A stretch of DNA of 64,000 nucleotides from Poindextera sp036494815 (GCA_036494815.1 DASXNV010000032.1:243544-307543); one strand, 5' to 3'; counted from the first letter of the stretch, positions 1-9,352 are shown. Notes: generated from the sequence alone by a model not told the origin. Program-made: numbers and translations.

Positions 1-126
1 CCAGCGGTTCCGTCCGGTTGTGTCCTTGACCCGGCCCCACGCCGGAGTTCCAATCCGGCCAGGGCTTCAGGTCGATACAGCATTCAGGGAATGCCGCCCG
101 ACCGGGCGAAGGCTGGAGTTGTGGCT

Positions 127-1215
127 ATGCGTAGTGTGCTGGTTGGCTTGTTGGCGGTGGTTGGCCTGGCTCTGTCCGCTCCAGCGTTGGCCCAAACCAC
201 GCCTGCCCAGACGGTCCATGAAGCCGACTTCACCATCCCCAATTTCCACTTCCGCTCCGGCGAGTCCCTCCCGCAACTGCGTGTGCACTACCGCACCCTG
301 GGCACGCCCAGGCGCGACGCTGGCGGCAAGATCGTCAATGCGGTGATGATCCTACACGGCACCGGCGGCGACGGGACCACCTTCCTGCGCCCGATCTTCG
401 GCGGCGAACTGTTCGGGCCTGGCCAGCCGCTGGACGCGGAACGCTATTTCATCATCCTGCCGGACGGGGTCGGCCACGGCCATTCCTCCAAGCCCAGCGA
501 CGGCCTGCACGCCCGGTTTCCCCATTTCGACTACGCCGACATGGTCGAGGCGGAGCATCGTCTGGTTACGGACGGCCTGGGCGTGGGCAAGATACGGCTG
601 ATCCTCGGCACCTCCATGGGCTGCATGCACGCCTTTGTCTGGGGCGAGGCCTATCCTGGCGACGTCCAGGCCCTGGCGCCCTTCGCGTGCCTGCCCACCG
701 CCATTGTCGGGCGCAATCGCCTGTGGCGGCGAATGGTGATCGACGCCATTCGCAGCGACCCCGCCTGGAAGGGCGGCGACTATGTGAGCCAGCCGATCGA
801 GGCCCTGCGCACCGCCTCGGACCTCCTGGCCATCGCCGGCAGCGCCCCGCAGCAGATGCAAAAGGCCATGCCGACGCGTGACGCCGTCGACGCCGCCTTC
901 TCCCAGCGACTGGCGTCCGATCTGGCGCACGACGACGCCAATGACCTGCTCTACCAGGTGGATTCTTCGCGGGACTACGATCCCTCGGCGAACCTGGAGA
1001 AGATCACCGCGCCCGTGCTTTGGATCAATTCGGCGGACGACTTCATCAACCCACCGGAGCTGGGCATAGCCGAGCGCGAGGTCCAGCGCCTGAAGAACGG
1101 CCGTTTCATCCTGTTGCCGATCAGCGAGAACACCCACGGGCATGGCACCCATACCTGGGCGGTGGCGTGGAAGAGCTATCTGGCCGAGTTCATGACAGCC
1201 ACCGAGCCCAAGTGA
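127..1215 (+). CDS. Secreted alpha/beta hydrolase, homoserine O-acetyltransferase-like
   Basis: Predicted alpha/beta-fold hydrolase of the MetX (homoserine acetyltransferase)-like group, 362 aa. The start at 127 is preferred over an in-frame ATG 36 nt upstream because a hydrophobic signal peptide (about residues 1-22, ending ALAQ) follows it directly and CTGGAG lies upstream. The nucleophile elbow is GTSMG with Ser163. The likely acid is in the motif NSADDF and the likely His is in HGHGTH near the C terminus. A signal peptide is unusual for true MetX, which is cytoplasmic, so a periplasmic esterase or acyltransferase is more likely than methionine synthesis; the substrate is unknown. It converges on the amidase gene. 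The 126 bases before it hold no gene I can support. Confidence 0.85.
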   Translation: MRSVLVGLLAVVGLALSAPALAQTTPAQTVHEADFTIPNFHFRSGESLPQLRVHYRTLGTPRRDAGGKIVNAVMILHGTGGDGTTFLRPIFGGELFGPGQPLDAERYFIILPDGVGHGHSSKPSDGLHARFPHFDYADMVEAEHRLVTDGLGVGKIRLILGTSMGCMHAFVWGEAYPGDVQALAPFACLPTAIVGRNRLWRRMVIDAIRSDPAWKGGDYVSQPIEALRTASDLLAIAGSAPQQMQKAMPTRDAVDAAFSQRLASDLAHDDANDLLYQVDSSRDYDPSANLEKITAPVLWINSADDFINPPELGIAEREVQRLKNGRFILLPISENTHGHGTHTWAVAWKSYLAEFMTATEPK

Positions 1216-1233
1216 CGGATCAGCCCCAGACCC

Positions 1234-2664
1234 CTACCCCCAAACTGGGGGTCGACGATCCTTCCACGGACATTCCTTTTCCAGCTGGGCGGCCAGACGG
1301 AACAGCGTCGCCTCGTCGGCATAGCGGGCGGTGAGCATCATGCCGATGGGCAGGCCATCCTTGGACCAGGCCAGGGGCAGCGAGATCGAAGGCTGGCCGG
1401 TGAAGTTGAACGGCGGGGTGAAGGGGAAGATCTGGGACTGACGCCGATTGACCTCTTTCGGCTCCAGGGTCACCGGGTCGATATAGCCGATCGGCGGGGG
1501 CGGGGCTCCCATAACTGGGGTCAGATAGACGTCGAAGGTCTCAAACAGGGCCAGGGTCCCGCGGTTCAGCCGGCGCATCTCCTGCATGCTCCACAGGGCG
1601 TCGGCGCCGGAGACCTTGCGGCCTCCCTTCAGCGACGCCCAGGTCAGGGGCTCCAGCTCGTCGGGCTCCGGCTCGCGGCCGACCTCGTCGATCAGCCGCT
1701 TCATGCCGGCGGCGAAATTGGCGCCAGCCAGCGGGCCGCGGGCGGCGTAGAGGGCGCGGTAGTCGATGCCCAGGCCCTTCGGAACCAATTCGTGGCCCAG
1801 GTTCTGCAGCAGGGCGGCGGTCGCTTCCAGGGCGGCCTGGACCTCGGGGTCGATGGGCCGCCCATTGGCGGTCTCCGACGACCAGGCGATGCGCAGGCGG
1901 CCGGGCGAGCGCTCGATCTCGTTCATATAGAGGTCGGCCTTGGCCGGCGGCGAATAGGGCGAAGCCGGCTCGGGAATACCTGTGGCGTCGAGCATGGCGG
2001 CGCTGTCGCGCACGGTGCGGGTGATGACATGGTCGACCACCAGGCCATGGGCGTAGTCATAGGCGTCGGGCAGGTTGGGGTTGCGGTCGCGGGTGACCTT
2101 GAGCCCTACAAGACCGCAGCAGGCGGCCGGTATGCGGATGGAGCCAAGCCCATCGCTGGCATGGGCCATGGGAACGATCCCCGCCGCCACTGACGAAGCC
2201 GCGCCGCCGGAAGAGCCGCCGGCGATGTGATCCGGGTTCCACGGGTTGCGGCAAGGGCCGAGCAGGGCGGATTCGGTGGTGCCGGTGATGCCGTATTCCG
2301 GGGTGTTGGTCTTGCCCAGCAGCACCACGCCGCTGGCGCGGTAACGGCGGATCAGGCCGCTGTCCTCTATGTCGACGATGTGGGCGGCGAAGCGGCTGCC
2401 CGAGGTGCGCGGCCAGCCGGCGACGGTGACGCCCAGGTCCTTGATCAGGAACGGCACGCCCTTGAACGGTCCGTCCGCCAGCGGGCCGGCGGCGGCTTTT
2501 CGCGCGTCGTCATAGCCCTTGTAGACCACGGCGTTGAGGGCGGGGTTGTGTTGCTCGACGCGGTCGATGGCCGCCTCGACCAGCTCGCCCGGCGTCACCT
2601 CGCCCCGCGCCACCAGGCCCGCGAGCCCCAGTCCGTCATGGTTGGAATAGTCTGGCAGGCTCAT
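1234..2664 (-). CDS. Amidase signature family hydrolase
   Basis: Amidase signature (AS) family enzyme, 476 aa, hydrolysing a carboxamide. The Ser-cisSer-Lys triad is visible: Lys75 in FLIKDL, cis-Ser151 in the GGSSGG loop and nucleophile Ser175 in GSIRIPA. The segment before the nucleophile is ASDGLGS rather than the usual D-T/I-G-G-S, a small deviation. The start at 2664 has AGGAG just upstream; an in-frame ATG 66 nt further up has no such site. The next gene upstream on the same strand is a PLP aminotransferase ending 81 nt away, so the two are probably co-transcribed. With the nearby TonB receptor and MFS permease this suggests uptake and breakdown of an amide-containing compound; the substrate is unknown. 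Confidence 0.9.
   Translation of the reverse strand: MSLPDYSNHDGLGLAGLVARGEVTPGELVEAAIDRVEQHNPALNAVVYKGYDDARKAAAGPLADGPFKGVPFLIKDLGVTVAGWPRTSGSRFAAHIVDIEDSGLIRRYRASGVVLLGKTNTPEYGITGTTESALLGPCRNPWNPDHIAGGSSGGAASSVAAGIVPMAHASDGLGSIRIPAACCGLVGLKVTRDRNPNLPDAYDYAHGLVVDHVITRTVRDSAAMLDATGIPEPASPYSPPAKADLYMNEIERSPGRLRIAWSSETANGRPIDPEVQAALEATAALLQNLGHELVPKGLGIDYRALYAARGPLAGANFAAGMKRLIDEVGREPEPDELEPLTWASLKGGRKVSGADALWSMQEMRRLNRGTLALFETFDVYLTPVMGAPPPPIGYIDPVTLEPKEVNRRQSQIFPFTPPFNFTGQPSISLPLAWSKDGLPIGMMLTARYADEATLFRLAAQLEKECPWKDRRPPVWG
1236..1252. terminator. Short hairpin between convergent stops
   Basis: ACCCCC-AAACT-GGGGGT forms a perfect 6-bp stem. It lies between the hydrolase stop and the amidase stop and overlaps the amidase stop codon. 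It could serve both convergent genes, but there is no T-tract on either side. Confidence 0.4.
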
Positions 2665-2744
2665 GCCCGGGCTCCTGGGTTGGTCTTTTTTGTAGACCTG
2701 CATTTGGCTCGGGCGAGGCCGCCGGGACAACTCCGGCGGTCACT

Positions 2745-4013
2745 TTAAGCCGACAGGAAAGCCAGTTTCGGCACCGGACCCAGGCTTGGCGCCACGCCGG
2801 CCAGATGTTTGAACGCGCCCTCGGCGGCGTTGAGGGTCTCGTCGATATCGGCGTCGGTCATGGCCGCGCACAGGAACATGTTGTGCCAGGGATGGACGTA
2901 GATCCCCCGCTCCAACATGGCGCTGGACCAGGCGAAACCCTTGCGCATGTCGGGATCGTCGTTGAACAGGAACAGCGGCATCTGCACTGGCCCCGTCTGG
3001 CGCATGGAAAAGCCGCTGGCGGCGGCACGCTCGTCCAGGCCCTGGCGCAGGCGCTGGCCAAGCTTTTCCATCCGCTCCAGATAGTCGGTCTCGGTCACCA
3101 GGCGCAGGGTCTCGATCGCCGCGGCCATGGGCGCGGCCTGATACCAGTAGGAGCCGGTGACAAAGACGGTGGCCGCCGCCTTGCGCGCCACGTCGGCGCC
3201 CAGCAGGGCCGAGATCGGGTGGCCGTTGGCGATGCATTTGCCCCAGGTGGACAGGTCTGGCTTGACCCCCACCACAGACCAGCTGCAGTCGCGGGCGATG
3301 CGCAGTCCGGCGCGGACGTCGTCGACCACCAGCAGGGCGCCGGTCTGGTCGCACAGCTCGCGGGCGCGGCGGGCATAGGCGGGGTCGGGCCGGGCCTGGT
3401 CGATGAAGGCGTCGTGCTTGAACGGGGCGGCGAAGATCGCGGCCAGGTCGTCTCCAGCCTTGGCCACCGCGGCCTCCAGGCTGGCGATGTCATTGTAGTC
3501 GCAGAAGATCTGGTGGGCCCTGTCCTCGGCCGTGGTTCCAGCCGGGCGCGGGGTGCACCAGGGGGCGGAACCGTGATAGGCGCCCTTGGCCAGGATGATG
3601 GTCTTGCGATGGGTATGGGCGCGGGCGATGACCATGGCCATGGAGGTGGCGTCGGTGCCGTTCTTGCAGAACATGGCCCAGTCGGCATGGCTGACCATGC
3701 CCACGAACTTTTCCGCCAACTCGACCATCAGGCCGGTGGGGCCGGTGGCGGTGTCGATGGTCTCCATCTGCCGGACATAGGCGGCGTTGATCTCGGGGTT
3801 GCCATAGCCGAACAGGTTCGGGCCATAGCCGCACATGTAGTCGATGTAGCTGCGACCATCCACGTCCCACAGCCGCGCGCCCTCGGCCTTGGCGAAGAAC
3901 TGCGGATAGTCGTCCGGCACAAGGGCCACCGACTGGTGGCCATACATGCCGCCGGGGATGACCGCCTCGGCGCGAGCGCGAAGCTCCTGATCCCTGCTGT
4001 TCGACCGGGCCAT
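2745..4013 (-). CDS. Class III PLP aminotransferase, GSA aminomutase-like
   Basis: Fold-type I, class III pyridoxal-phosphate enzyme of 422 aa, close in layout to glutamate-1-semialdehyde 2,1-aminomutase. The probable Schiff-base lysine is in TWGKCIANGHP. The cofactor aspartate is in LLVVDDVRAG, where the usual D-E-V is D-D-V. GTDATSMAM matches the phosphate-binding region. Biosynthesis of 5-aminolevulinate is unlikely, because the gene sits with an amidase and under an apparent TetR-controlled promoter; a catabolic transaminase or aminomutase fits better. ATG at 4013 is preceded by GGAGGATC. The upstream region carries the shared 36-bp site described separately. Confidence 0.88.
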   Translation of the reverse strand: MARSNSRDQELRARAEAVIPGGMYGHQSVALVPDDYPQFFAKAEGARLWDVDGRSYIDYMCGYGPNLFGYGNPEINAAYVRQMETIDTATGPTGLMVELAEKFVGMVSHADWAMFCKNGTDATSMAMVIARAHTHRKTIILAKGAYHGSAPWCTPRPAGTTAEDRAHQIFCDYNDIASLEAAVAKAGDDLAAIFAAPFKHDAFIDQARPDPAYARRARELCDQTGALLVVDDVRAGLRIARDCSWSVVGVKPDLSTWGKCIANGHPISALLGADVARKAAATVFVTGSYWYQAAPMAAAIETLRLVTETDYLERMEKLGQRLRQGLDERAAASGFSMRQTGPVQMPLFLFNDDPDMRKGFAWSSAMLERGIYVHPWHNMFLCAAMTDADIDETLNAAEGAFKHLAGVAPSLGPVPKLAFLSA

Positions 4014-4030
4014 GGGTGATCCTCCGAGAA

Positions 4031-4066
4031 AAGATAGCTTTGACTAGCACAATGATTGAGCTATTC
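4031..4066 (-). promoter_or_regulatory. Candidate TetR operator, copy 1
   Basis: On the minus strand this 36-bp site begins GAATAGC and ends GCTATCTT, so its ends form an imperfect inverted repeat. It aligns without gaps to 4875-4910 with 20 of 36 bases identical by eye, and the end blocks are conserved. It lies 18 bp before the aminotransferase start, where a repressor would block transcription. Confidence 0.5.
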
Positions 4067-4194
4067 CCCTAGTGCAAGGGCCTGCAGTCGAAATTCCCCC
4101 ACCGGGATTGATCTGCTGTGTCGGGTCGTTTCCAAGGCGGCGCCGAGCCTGTTGCGACTTGATCCTCCGCGTCTTCTCTGTTGGTGTCATCCCT

Positions 4195-4842
4195 ATGACC
4201 GTCGCCCGTCCGAAAATCGCCGTTTCAACCCCTGCTGGCGCCGGCCGCCGCGCGCCGCCGCGCCAGGATCGGGCGGTGGCGACATACGAGCGGCTTTTGG
4301 ATGTGGCCGGCGAACTTCTTGGCGAGGTGGGCATCGAGCGCATCTCCACCAACCTGATCTGCGCCCGCGCCGGCATGACGCCGCCGGCGCTCTATCGCTA
4401 TTTCAAGGACAAATACGCGGTGCTGGAGGCCCTGGGCCGCCGGCTGATGGACCGGCAGAATGCAGTGCTGTTCGCCTGGCTGGACCGCTACGCCCCGCTG
4501 GGCCTGGAGGCGCTGAGCCAGGCGCTGGAAGAATTGATGCGGGCCACCGCCGACGTCACGGCTAGCGAGCCGGGCGCCGTCTGGACCCTGCGAGCCCTGC
4601 GTGCGGTGCCACAGCTGACCCATGTGCGCATCGAATCCCACCGCCTGGTGGCTGACCGCATGACCGACGCCTATGCGCCGCTGTTGCCCGACATGCCGCG
4701 CGACGTTCTGTGGCGGCGGGTGCGCATCTCCATCGACTTCGGCTTCGCCGCCGACGAGATGCTCAACGAGGAAACCCTGATCCCGCGCGACGACCTGTTG
4801 CGCGACGCGGCGCTGATTTTGCGCCATTCGTTGCTGCCCTAG
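4195..4842 (+). CDS. TetR/AcrR family transcriptional regulator
   Basis: 215-aa TetR-type regulator. The N-terminal helix-turn-helix (about residues 25-70) contains ISTNLICARAGMTPPALYRYF, shortened here to its core GMTPPALYRYF, typical of the family. The remaining residues form the ligand-binding half. I chose ATG 4195, giving MTVARPK; an upstream in-frame ATG at 4072 would add 41 residues without homology character. The gene sits between the divergent amidase/aminotransferase pair and the TonB receptor/MFS pair. Similar 36-bp sites lie before both units, so it is the obvious candidate repressor of the whole 1.2-8.5 kb island. The ligand is unknown. Confidence 0.88.
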   Translation: MTVARPKIAVSTPAGAGRRAPPRQDRAVATYERLLDVAGELLGEVGIERISTNLICARAGMTPPALYRYFKDKYAVLEALGRRLMDRQNAVLFAWLDRYAPLGLEALSQALEELMRATADVTASEPGAVWTLRALRAVPQLTHVRIESHRLVADRMTDAYAPLLPDMPRDVLWRRVRISIDFGFAADEMLNEETLIPRDDLLRDAALILRHSLLP

Positions 4843-4874
4843 GCGCCGATAGCCTTTGGCGCGCCGGGCCCAAA

Positions 4875-4910
4875 GAATAGCATTGCATATCGTATAGCTA
4901 AGGCTATCGT
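4875..4910 (+). promoter_or_regulatory. Candidate TetR operator, copy 2, over a promoter
   Basis: GAATAGC at the left and GCTATC at 4903-4908 are conserved with copy 1. A perfect inner inverted repeat ATAGC-TAAG-GCTAT lies at 4894-4907. A promoter-like TTGCAT and TATCGT pair with a 16-bp spacer falls inside the site. Binding here would occlude RNA polymerase ahead of the TonB receptor gene at 4944. Confidence 0.5.
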
Positions 4911-4943
4911 TTCCCTCGGGACATAAAAACGAGGGGTTGGGTC

Positions 4944-7238
4944 ATGCGGAAAACCTGGTTCGCAACGACGGCCATCAGTGCGGCGCTGGCGCTTTCGGGC
5001 GGTCTCGCCCAGGCTCAGACGAAGCCTGCGCCGGAGAGCATAGGCGAAATCGTCGTCACTGCGCAGAAACGCAGCGAGGATATCCAGAAGGTTCCGATCT
5101 CGATCCAGGCGTTCAGCGCCAAGCAGATCCAAAACCTTGGGGTCAAGTCTTCGGCTGATCTGGGCCAGATCACCCCGAACGTGGACATCGCCTTGCCGGC
5201 CGGTCCCGGCAACCAGCCGATCATCGCCATCCGCGGTATCGGACTGAACGACTACGACACCAACAACGCCGGCCCCAATGGGGTCTATGTGGACGAGGTC
5301 TATCTCAGCTCGCCCGCTTCACAGACCTTCCAGACCTTCGACTTGCAACGGGTCGAGGTGCTCAAGGGGCCGCAGGGCACGCTCTATGGCCGCAACACCA
5401 GCGGCGGGGCCATCAACTTCATCAGCGCCAAGCCCACCGACAATTTCACCGCCGACGCCCATGTGGAATACAGCTCCTTCAACACCATCAATGTGGAAGG
5501 CGCCGTGGGCGGGCCCCTCGCCTCGGGCCTGGACGGCCGCATCGCCTTCGTGAAAAACAATTCCGACGGCTACGTGAACAACGCCCTGACCGGGACGAAG
5601 GAAAACGGACAGAACAACGCCGCCTTCCGCGCCATGCTGCAGTGGAAGCCGAGCGACAAGCTGACCCTGCTGTTCAACGTTCACGGCGGCATGGTGGATA
5701 ATCGGCCCACGGAGTATCGCCATATCGGCGACTTGGATCCCGCCACCCTGGGCAACGCCACACCGACCCAGTGCTCCGTCGCGGCAACCTATGCGGACCA
5801 GTGCACTGACCTGTTCGGCTATGGGACGCCTTCAAAGTTCTATGACGGGGCCTATAACCGCCGGCAGCACCTGAAGGTGAACAGCCTGGGCACCTACTTA
5901 CGCGCCGACTATACGTCCGGCTCCATCACCTACACCTCGATCACCGCCTTTGAGCACAACGACAAAATCCACCCGGAGGACAGCGACGCCTCGCCCAATC
6001 AGCTGCTAGAGATCAATTTCGGCGTCCGCTCCAACACCTTCACCCAAGAATTTCGAGCATCGCAGACCGGCGATCGCTTCAATTGGGTGGCGGGCGCCTA
6101 TTACCTCCATGAAAATCTGGTGCAAAACCAGCCGATCTTCATCCTTCTGGGCGGCGATACGGTGTTCGGCGCGCCCGGCGCCCTGGATGGGGTCGCCTTC
6201 CAGGCGTTCGACAACAATCGACAGGTCACCGACGCCTACGCCGCCTATGGTCAGGGCGAGTATTCGATCACAGACAAGCTCAAGATCGTGCTGGGCGGGC
6301 GTTATACCGACGAACAGAAGTCCTTCCGCTACGTGGGGGCGGTGCAGTTCCAGGAGGGCGGCGAGGGCAATTTCGGCCCACTCCTGCCCACGGCGGACTC
6401 ACACCAGAGCCTGACGGACTCGGCCTTCTCTTGGCGGGCCGGCTTGAACTATAATCTAACCTCATCCGTGCTGACCTATGTCAGCGTCGCCACCGGCTTT
6501 AAGAGCGGCGATTTCAACGGCAGCTTCCTCAGCCTGGAGCCCGCGGAAATCGCCCGCCAACTGCAGCCCGTCGCCCCGGAGAAGGTCACCGCCTACGAGG
6601 TGGGGATCAAGGGCGCCTTCCTCGATCATCGGCTGATCGTGGACCTAGCGGCCTTCTACAACGACTATACCGGTATGCAGGTGTTCGAACTGGTGCCGCC
6701 GGTGCTGCAAGGTGGCCTACCGGTCAACGTGCTCGACAACGCCCAGAAGGCGCATACGGATGGCATCGATCTGCAGGTGATCGCCAAGCCGGTTACGGGA
6801 CTGACCCTATCGGCGCAGGTCGGGCTGCTGGAGACCAAGCTCGACAAATTCCTACCCGAAAAATCCACGGTGCAACTGGATTACTCCGGCAACCAGCTTC
6901 CGCTTTCACCTCACACCTCGGCCTCGTTTATCGCTGACTACAAACTTCCCCTGGGCGAGAACGCCGTGGATCTGCAGTTCAGCGCCTCCTACAAGAGCCA
7001 CCAGTTCTTCGACATCTCCAACGATCCGTACACGACGCAGAATGCCTATTGGCTGGAGAACGTCCGGGTCGCCTACCAATTCAAGGACGATCGCTGGGAA
7101 GTGGCGGCCTTTGTGCGCAATCTGTCAGGCCAGAAGTATTTCCTCGACGCCTTCGACCTGACCAGCCCGTTCGGCCTGATCCAGGGCATTATGGGCGCGC
7201 CTGAGACCGTCGGGATCGAAGCCAATTATCGCTATTGA
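4944..7238 (+). CDS. TonB-dependent outer-membrane receptor
   Basis: 764-aa outer-membrane active transporter. A signal peptide (about 1-24, ending AQAQ) is followed by a TonB-box-like stretch EIVVTAQKR. The plug domain has IRGIG, VYVDEVY and RVEVLKGPQGTLYGRNTSGG, the typical plug end of iron-complex or oligomer receptors in sphingomonads and Caulobacter. The barrel ends in YRY, a C-terminal aromatic suited to BAM recognition. Energy comes from the TonB-ExbBD system, not encoded here. The MFS permease gene follows after a hairpin, and the upstream region carries the candidate TetR site, so this is probably the outer-membrane step for the amidase/aminotransferase substrate. The substrate cannot be named. 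Confidence 0.93.
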   Translation: MRKTWFATTAISAALALSGGLAQAQTKPAPESIGEIVVTAQKRSEDIQKVPISIQAFSAKQIQNLGVKSSADLGQITPNVDIALPAGPGNQPIIAIRGIGLNDYDTNNAGPNGVYVDEVYLSSPASQTFQTFDLQRVEVLKGPQGTLYGRNTSGGAINFISAKPTDNFTADAHVEYSSFNTINVEGAVGGPLASGLDGRIAFVKNNSDGYVNNALTGTKENGQNNAAFRAMLQWKPSDKLTLLFNVHGGMVDNRPTEYRHIGDLDPATLGNATPTQCSVAATYADQCTDLFGYGTPSKFYDGAYNRRQHLKVNSLGTYLRADYTSGSITYTSITAFEHNDKIHPEDSDASPNQLLEINFGVRSNTFTQEFRASQTGDRFNWVAGAYYLHENLVQNQPIFILLGGDTVFGAPGALDGVAFQAFDNNRQVTDAYAAYGQGEYSITDKLKIVLGGRYTDEQKSFRYVGAVQFQEGGEGNFGPLLPTADSHQSLTDSAFSWRAGLNYNLTSSVLTYVSVATGFKSGDFNGSFLSLEPAEIARQLQPVAPEKVTAYEVGIKGAFLDHRLIVDLAAFYNDYTGMQVFELVPPVLQGGLPVNVLDNAQKAHTDGIDLQVIAKPVTGLTLSAQVGLLETKLDKFLPEKSTVQLDYSGNQLPLSPHTSASFIADYKLPLGENAVDLQFSASYKSHQFFDISNDPYTTQNAYWLENVRVAYQFKDDRWEVAAFVRNLSGQKYFLDAFDLTSPFGLIQGIMGAPETVGIEANYRY

Positions 7239-7259
7239 GCCGATCTGAAATCGCTCTGC

Positions 7260-7284
7260 GGATCGGCGCCTCTTGCGCCGATCC
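7260..7284 (+). terminator. Strong hairpin after the TonB receptor
   Basis: GGATCGGCGC-CTCTT-GCGCCGATCC is a perfect 10-bp stem with a 5-nt loop, 21 bp after the receptor stop and before the MFS start. No T-run follows directly, so it may attenuate, or stabilise the 3' end, rather than fully terminate. Confidence 0.5.
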
Positions 7285-7336
7285 GGGGCGCAAGGTCTTG
7301 TTCTCTCAAAAGCCTGAAGACCGGGGATAGCCTGCC

Positions 7337-8545
7337 GTGACCGACGACGACCGCCTGCCCCGCGTTCCCCCGCCCGTCGGCGCCGAGGCGATCGAGATTG
7401 GCGAGATCATGGCCGGTCCCGGGGTCGACCAGCCCCTGGCGGTGATCTCGGCCTGCATGGTGGTGGGCACGGTCGCCCTGATGATCCTGGGGGTCCAGCC
7501 GGTGCTGCTGGGCGCCTTGGCCCAGGCCCATCGGGTGACCGACGCCCAGCTTGGCCCCCTGGCCACGGTGGAGGTCCTGGCCCTGGCCTTCGGCTCGGCC
7601 ATCGGGCCAAGCCTGCTGCGCTCCGGCGCCATGCGGTTGAAGACGGGGCTTTTGTCCCTGCTGCTGGTGGCGGCCAACCTGGGGATCTATGCCGCCCATT
7701 CGGTGCTGATGCTGGACTTGCTGCGCGGGGTGGCTGGCCTGATCGAGGGGCTGATGATGGGGGCGACCATCGTCATCACTATCCAGAACCGCCAGCCGGA
7801 CCGGCTGAACGCCATCTTCCTGGCTCTGTCGGCCCTGCCCCAGGCGCTGATGGCCTATCTGCTGCCGGTGTGGATCGTGCCCAGCTACGGCGCCAATGGC
7901 GGCTTTGTGGTGCTGGCCCTGTTGTCCCTGATCAGCGCCGGCTCGGCGCTTTTCCTGGTGGACAGCGTTCCGACGCCGAAGCCGGAGGCTACCGGCGCGC
8001 CCGTATGGACCGTCGCACTGTTCGTCGCCCTGGCGGCGGTGGCTTTGCAGAACGCGGCCATAGGCGGGGCGTGGGACTACATGCAGCTTCTGGCCGATCA
8101 GCATCATTTCCCGCCCCAGATGGCGGGTATCGCCGTGTCCGGCGGGCTGATGTTCCAGGTGGGCGGCGCCTTCGCCGTGGCCGCCTGGGGGCCTCGCTTC
8201 TCGTTCCGGGCGGCCTTGATCGTCGGAACCCTGTGCCAGACGGTGGTGATCGCCCTGCTGGCCGTGGCCGGCACGCCGCTCATGTATGTGGGGCCGGCCC
8301 TGACCTTCGGCCTGTTCTGGCTGGCCATGAGCCCTTTCCAGGTGCGGCTGCTGATCGATATCGACAAGACCCGCAGCGGCGCCCTGCTGCTCACCGCCGT
8401 CAGTCTGGTGGGCCTCAGCATCGGCCCTTCCGTCAGCGCGCTGGGCGTGCACGAGGCGGACGTCACCGGCGCCTTCTGGATCGCCGACGCCCTGATGGCT
8501 GGCGCCTGCGCGCTCTACGGGGTGATTGCGCTGCGACGCGGTTAA
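7337..8545 (+). CDS. MFS transporter
   Basis: 402-aa inner-membrane protein with about 12 hydrophobic segments and a roughly 25-residue hydrophilic N terminus, consistent with a major facilitator permease. The start is GTG at 7337; an alternative ATG near 7409 would trim 24 residues. Its position behind a TonB receptor suggests that it moves the same compound across the inner membrane. I see no motif that identifies the substrate. Confidence 0.8.
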   Translation: MTDDDRLPRVPPPVGAEAIEIGEIMAGPGVDQPLAVISACMVVGTVALMILGVQPVLLGALAQAHRVTDAQLGPLATVEVLALAFGSAIGPSLLRSGAMRLKTGLLSLLLVAANLGIYAAHSVLMLDLLRGVAGLIEGLMMGATIVITIQNRQPDRLNAIFLALSALPQALMAYLLPVWIVPSYGANGGFVVLALLSLISAGSALFLVDSVPTPKPEATGAPVWTVALFVALAAVALQNAAIGGAWDYMQLLADQHHFPPQMAGIAVSGGLMFQVGGAFAVAAWGPRFSFRAALIVGTLCQTVVIALLAVAGTPLMYVGPALTFGLFWLAMSPFQVRLLIDIDKTRSGALLLTAVSLVGLSIGPSVSALGVHEADVTGAFWIADALMAGACALYGVIALRRG

Positions 8546-8612
8546 GGCGGCTCCGTTCAGCCCAGGTTCAAGCGGGCCGACCGATTAAGGCGGGCTCCTC
8601 GGCGCGATTGGC

Positions 8613-8636
8613 GCGTTTTCCATGGATCGAAAACGC
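8613..8636. repeat. Inverted repeat upstream of hpnM
   Basis: GCGTTTTC-CATGGATC-GAAAACGC gives perfect 8-bp arms with an 8-nt spacer, 36 bp before the hpnM start. It may be an operator for hpnM or the end of the MFS transcript; sequence alone does not decide. Confidence 0.4.
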
Positions 8637-8671
8637 TCTATCAACGCCGTCACGCTTCAAAAGGGTCCGCC

Positions 8672-9289
8672 ATGCCTGCTCTGTCCCGCCTCGCCACCGC
8701 CGTCACGGCTCTCGCCCTGATCGCCGCCCCCGCGGGGATTGCGCGCGCCGCGGACCTCGAGCCGGCCGCCCAAACCATAGACGGTTTCGACCAGGCCCTG
8801 CTCGCCACCATGAAGCAGGGCGCCGCTCTGGGCGTGAAGGGCCGCTTCCACAAGATTGAGCCGGCCGTGGCGCGGGCCTTCGACCTGAAGTCCATGGCCC
8901 GTTTCGCCGTCGGTCCCGCTTGGGCCAAGTTCTCCGACGCCGACCAGGCCCTGGTGACCGACGCCTTTGGCCGGCTGTCGGCCGCCAGCTATGCGCACAA
9001 TTTCGACAGCTATGACGGGGAGCGTTTCGAGGTCGATCCGGCGGTGGACACCCGCGGGGTGGACAAGATCGTCAAGACCACGCTGACCCCGGGATCGGGC
9101 GCGCCGGTGGCTTTGAACTACCGTATGCGAAACACCACCGGCAGCTGGAAGGCCATCGACGTGTTCTTCAAGGGCACGATCAGCCAGCTGACCACTCGCC
9201 GTTCTGACCTGGCCGCCATATCGGCCACGGGCGACGCCAAGGCCATCGCCGCCAACCTCAACGCCCAGGCGGACAAGCTGCTGAAATAG
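8672..9289 (+). CDS. hpnM: HpnM-like periplasmic lipid-binding protein (MlaC/Ttg2D family)
   Basis: 205-aa secreted protein with a signal peptide of about 26 residues ending in ARAA. The rest fits the MlaC/Ttg2D toluene-tolerance family, with DLKSMARFAVG near the front and a YRMRNTTGSWKAIDVFF core. MlaC proteins carry phospholipid across the periplasm, and the HpnM branch accompanies hopanoid genes. The assignment to HpnM rests on the hpnN gene directly downstream in convergent orientation and an mlaA homologue beyond it. No MlaBDEF ABC genes are in the window. It probably shuttles hopanoid or phospholipid between membranes. Confidence 0.8.
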   Translation: MPALSRLATAVTALALIAAPAGIARAADLEPAAQTIDGFDQALLATMKQGAALGVKGRFHKIEPAVARAFDLKSMARFAVGPAWAKFSDADQALVTDAFGRLSAASYAHNFDSYDGERFEVDPAVDTRGVDKIVKTTLTPGSGAPVALNYRMRNTTGSWKAIDVFFKGTISQLTTRRSDLAAISATGDAKAIAANLNAQADKLLK

Positions 9290-9352
9290 GGGCCGCCTAG
9301 ATCCTAGAAGCTTAGAGCCTGTTGCGGGCGGAAAACCGCTGCGCACTTTTCC

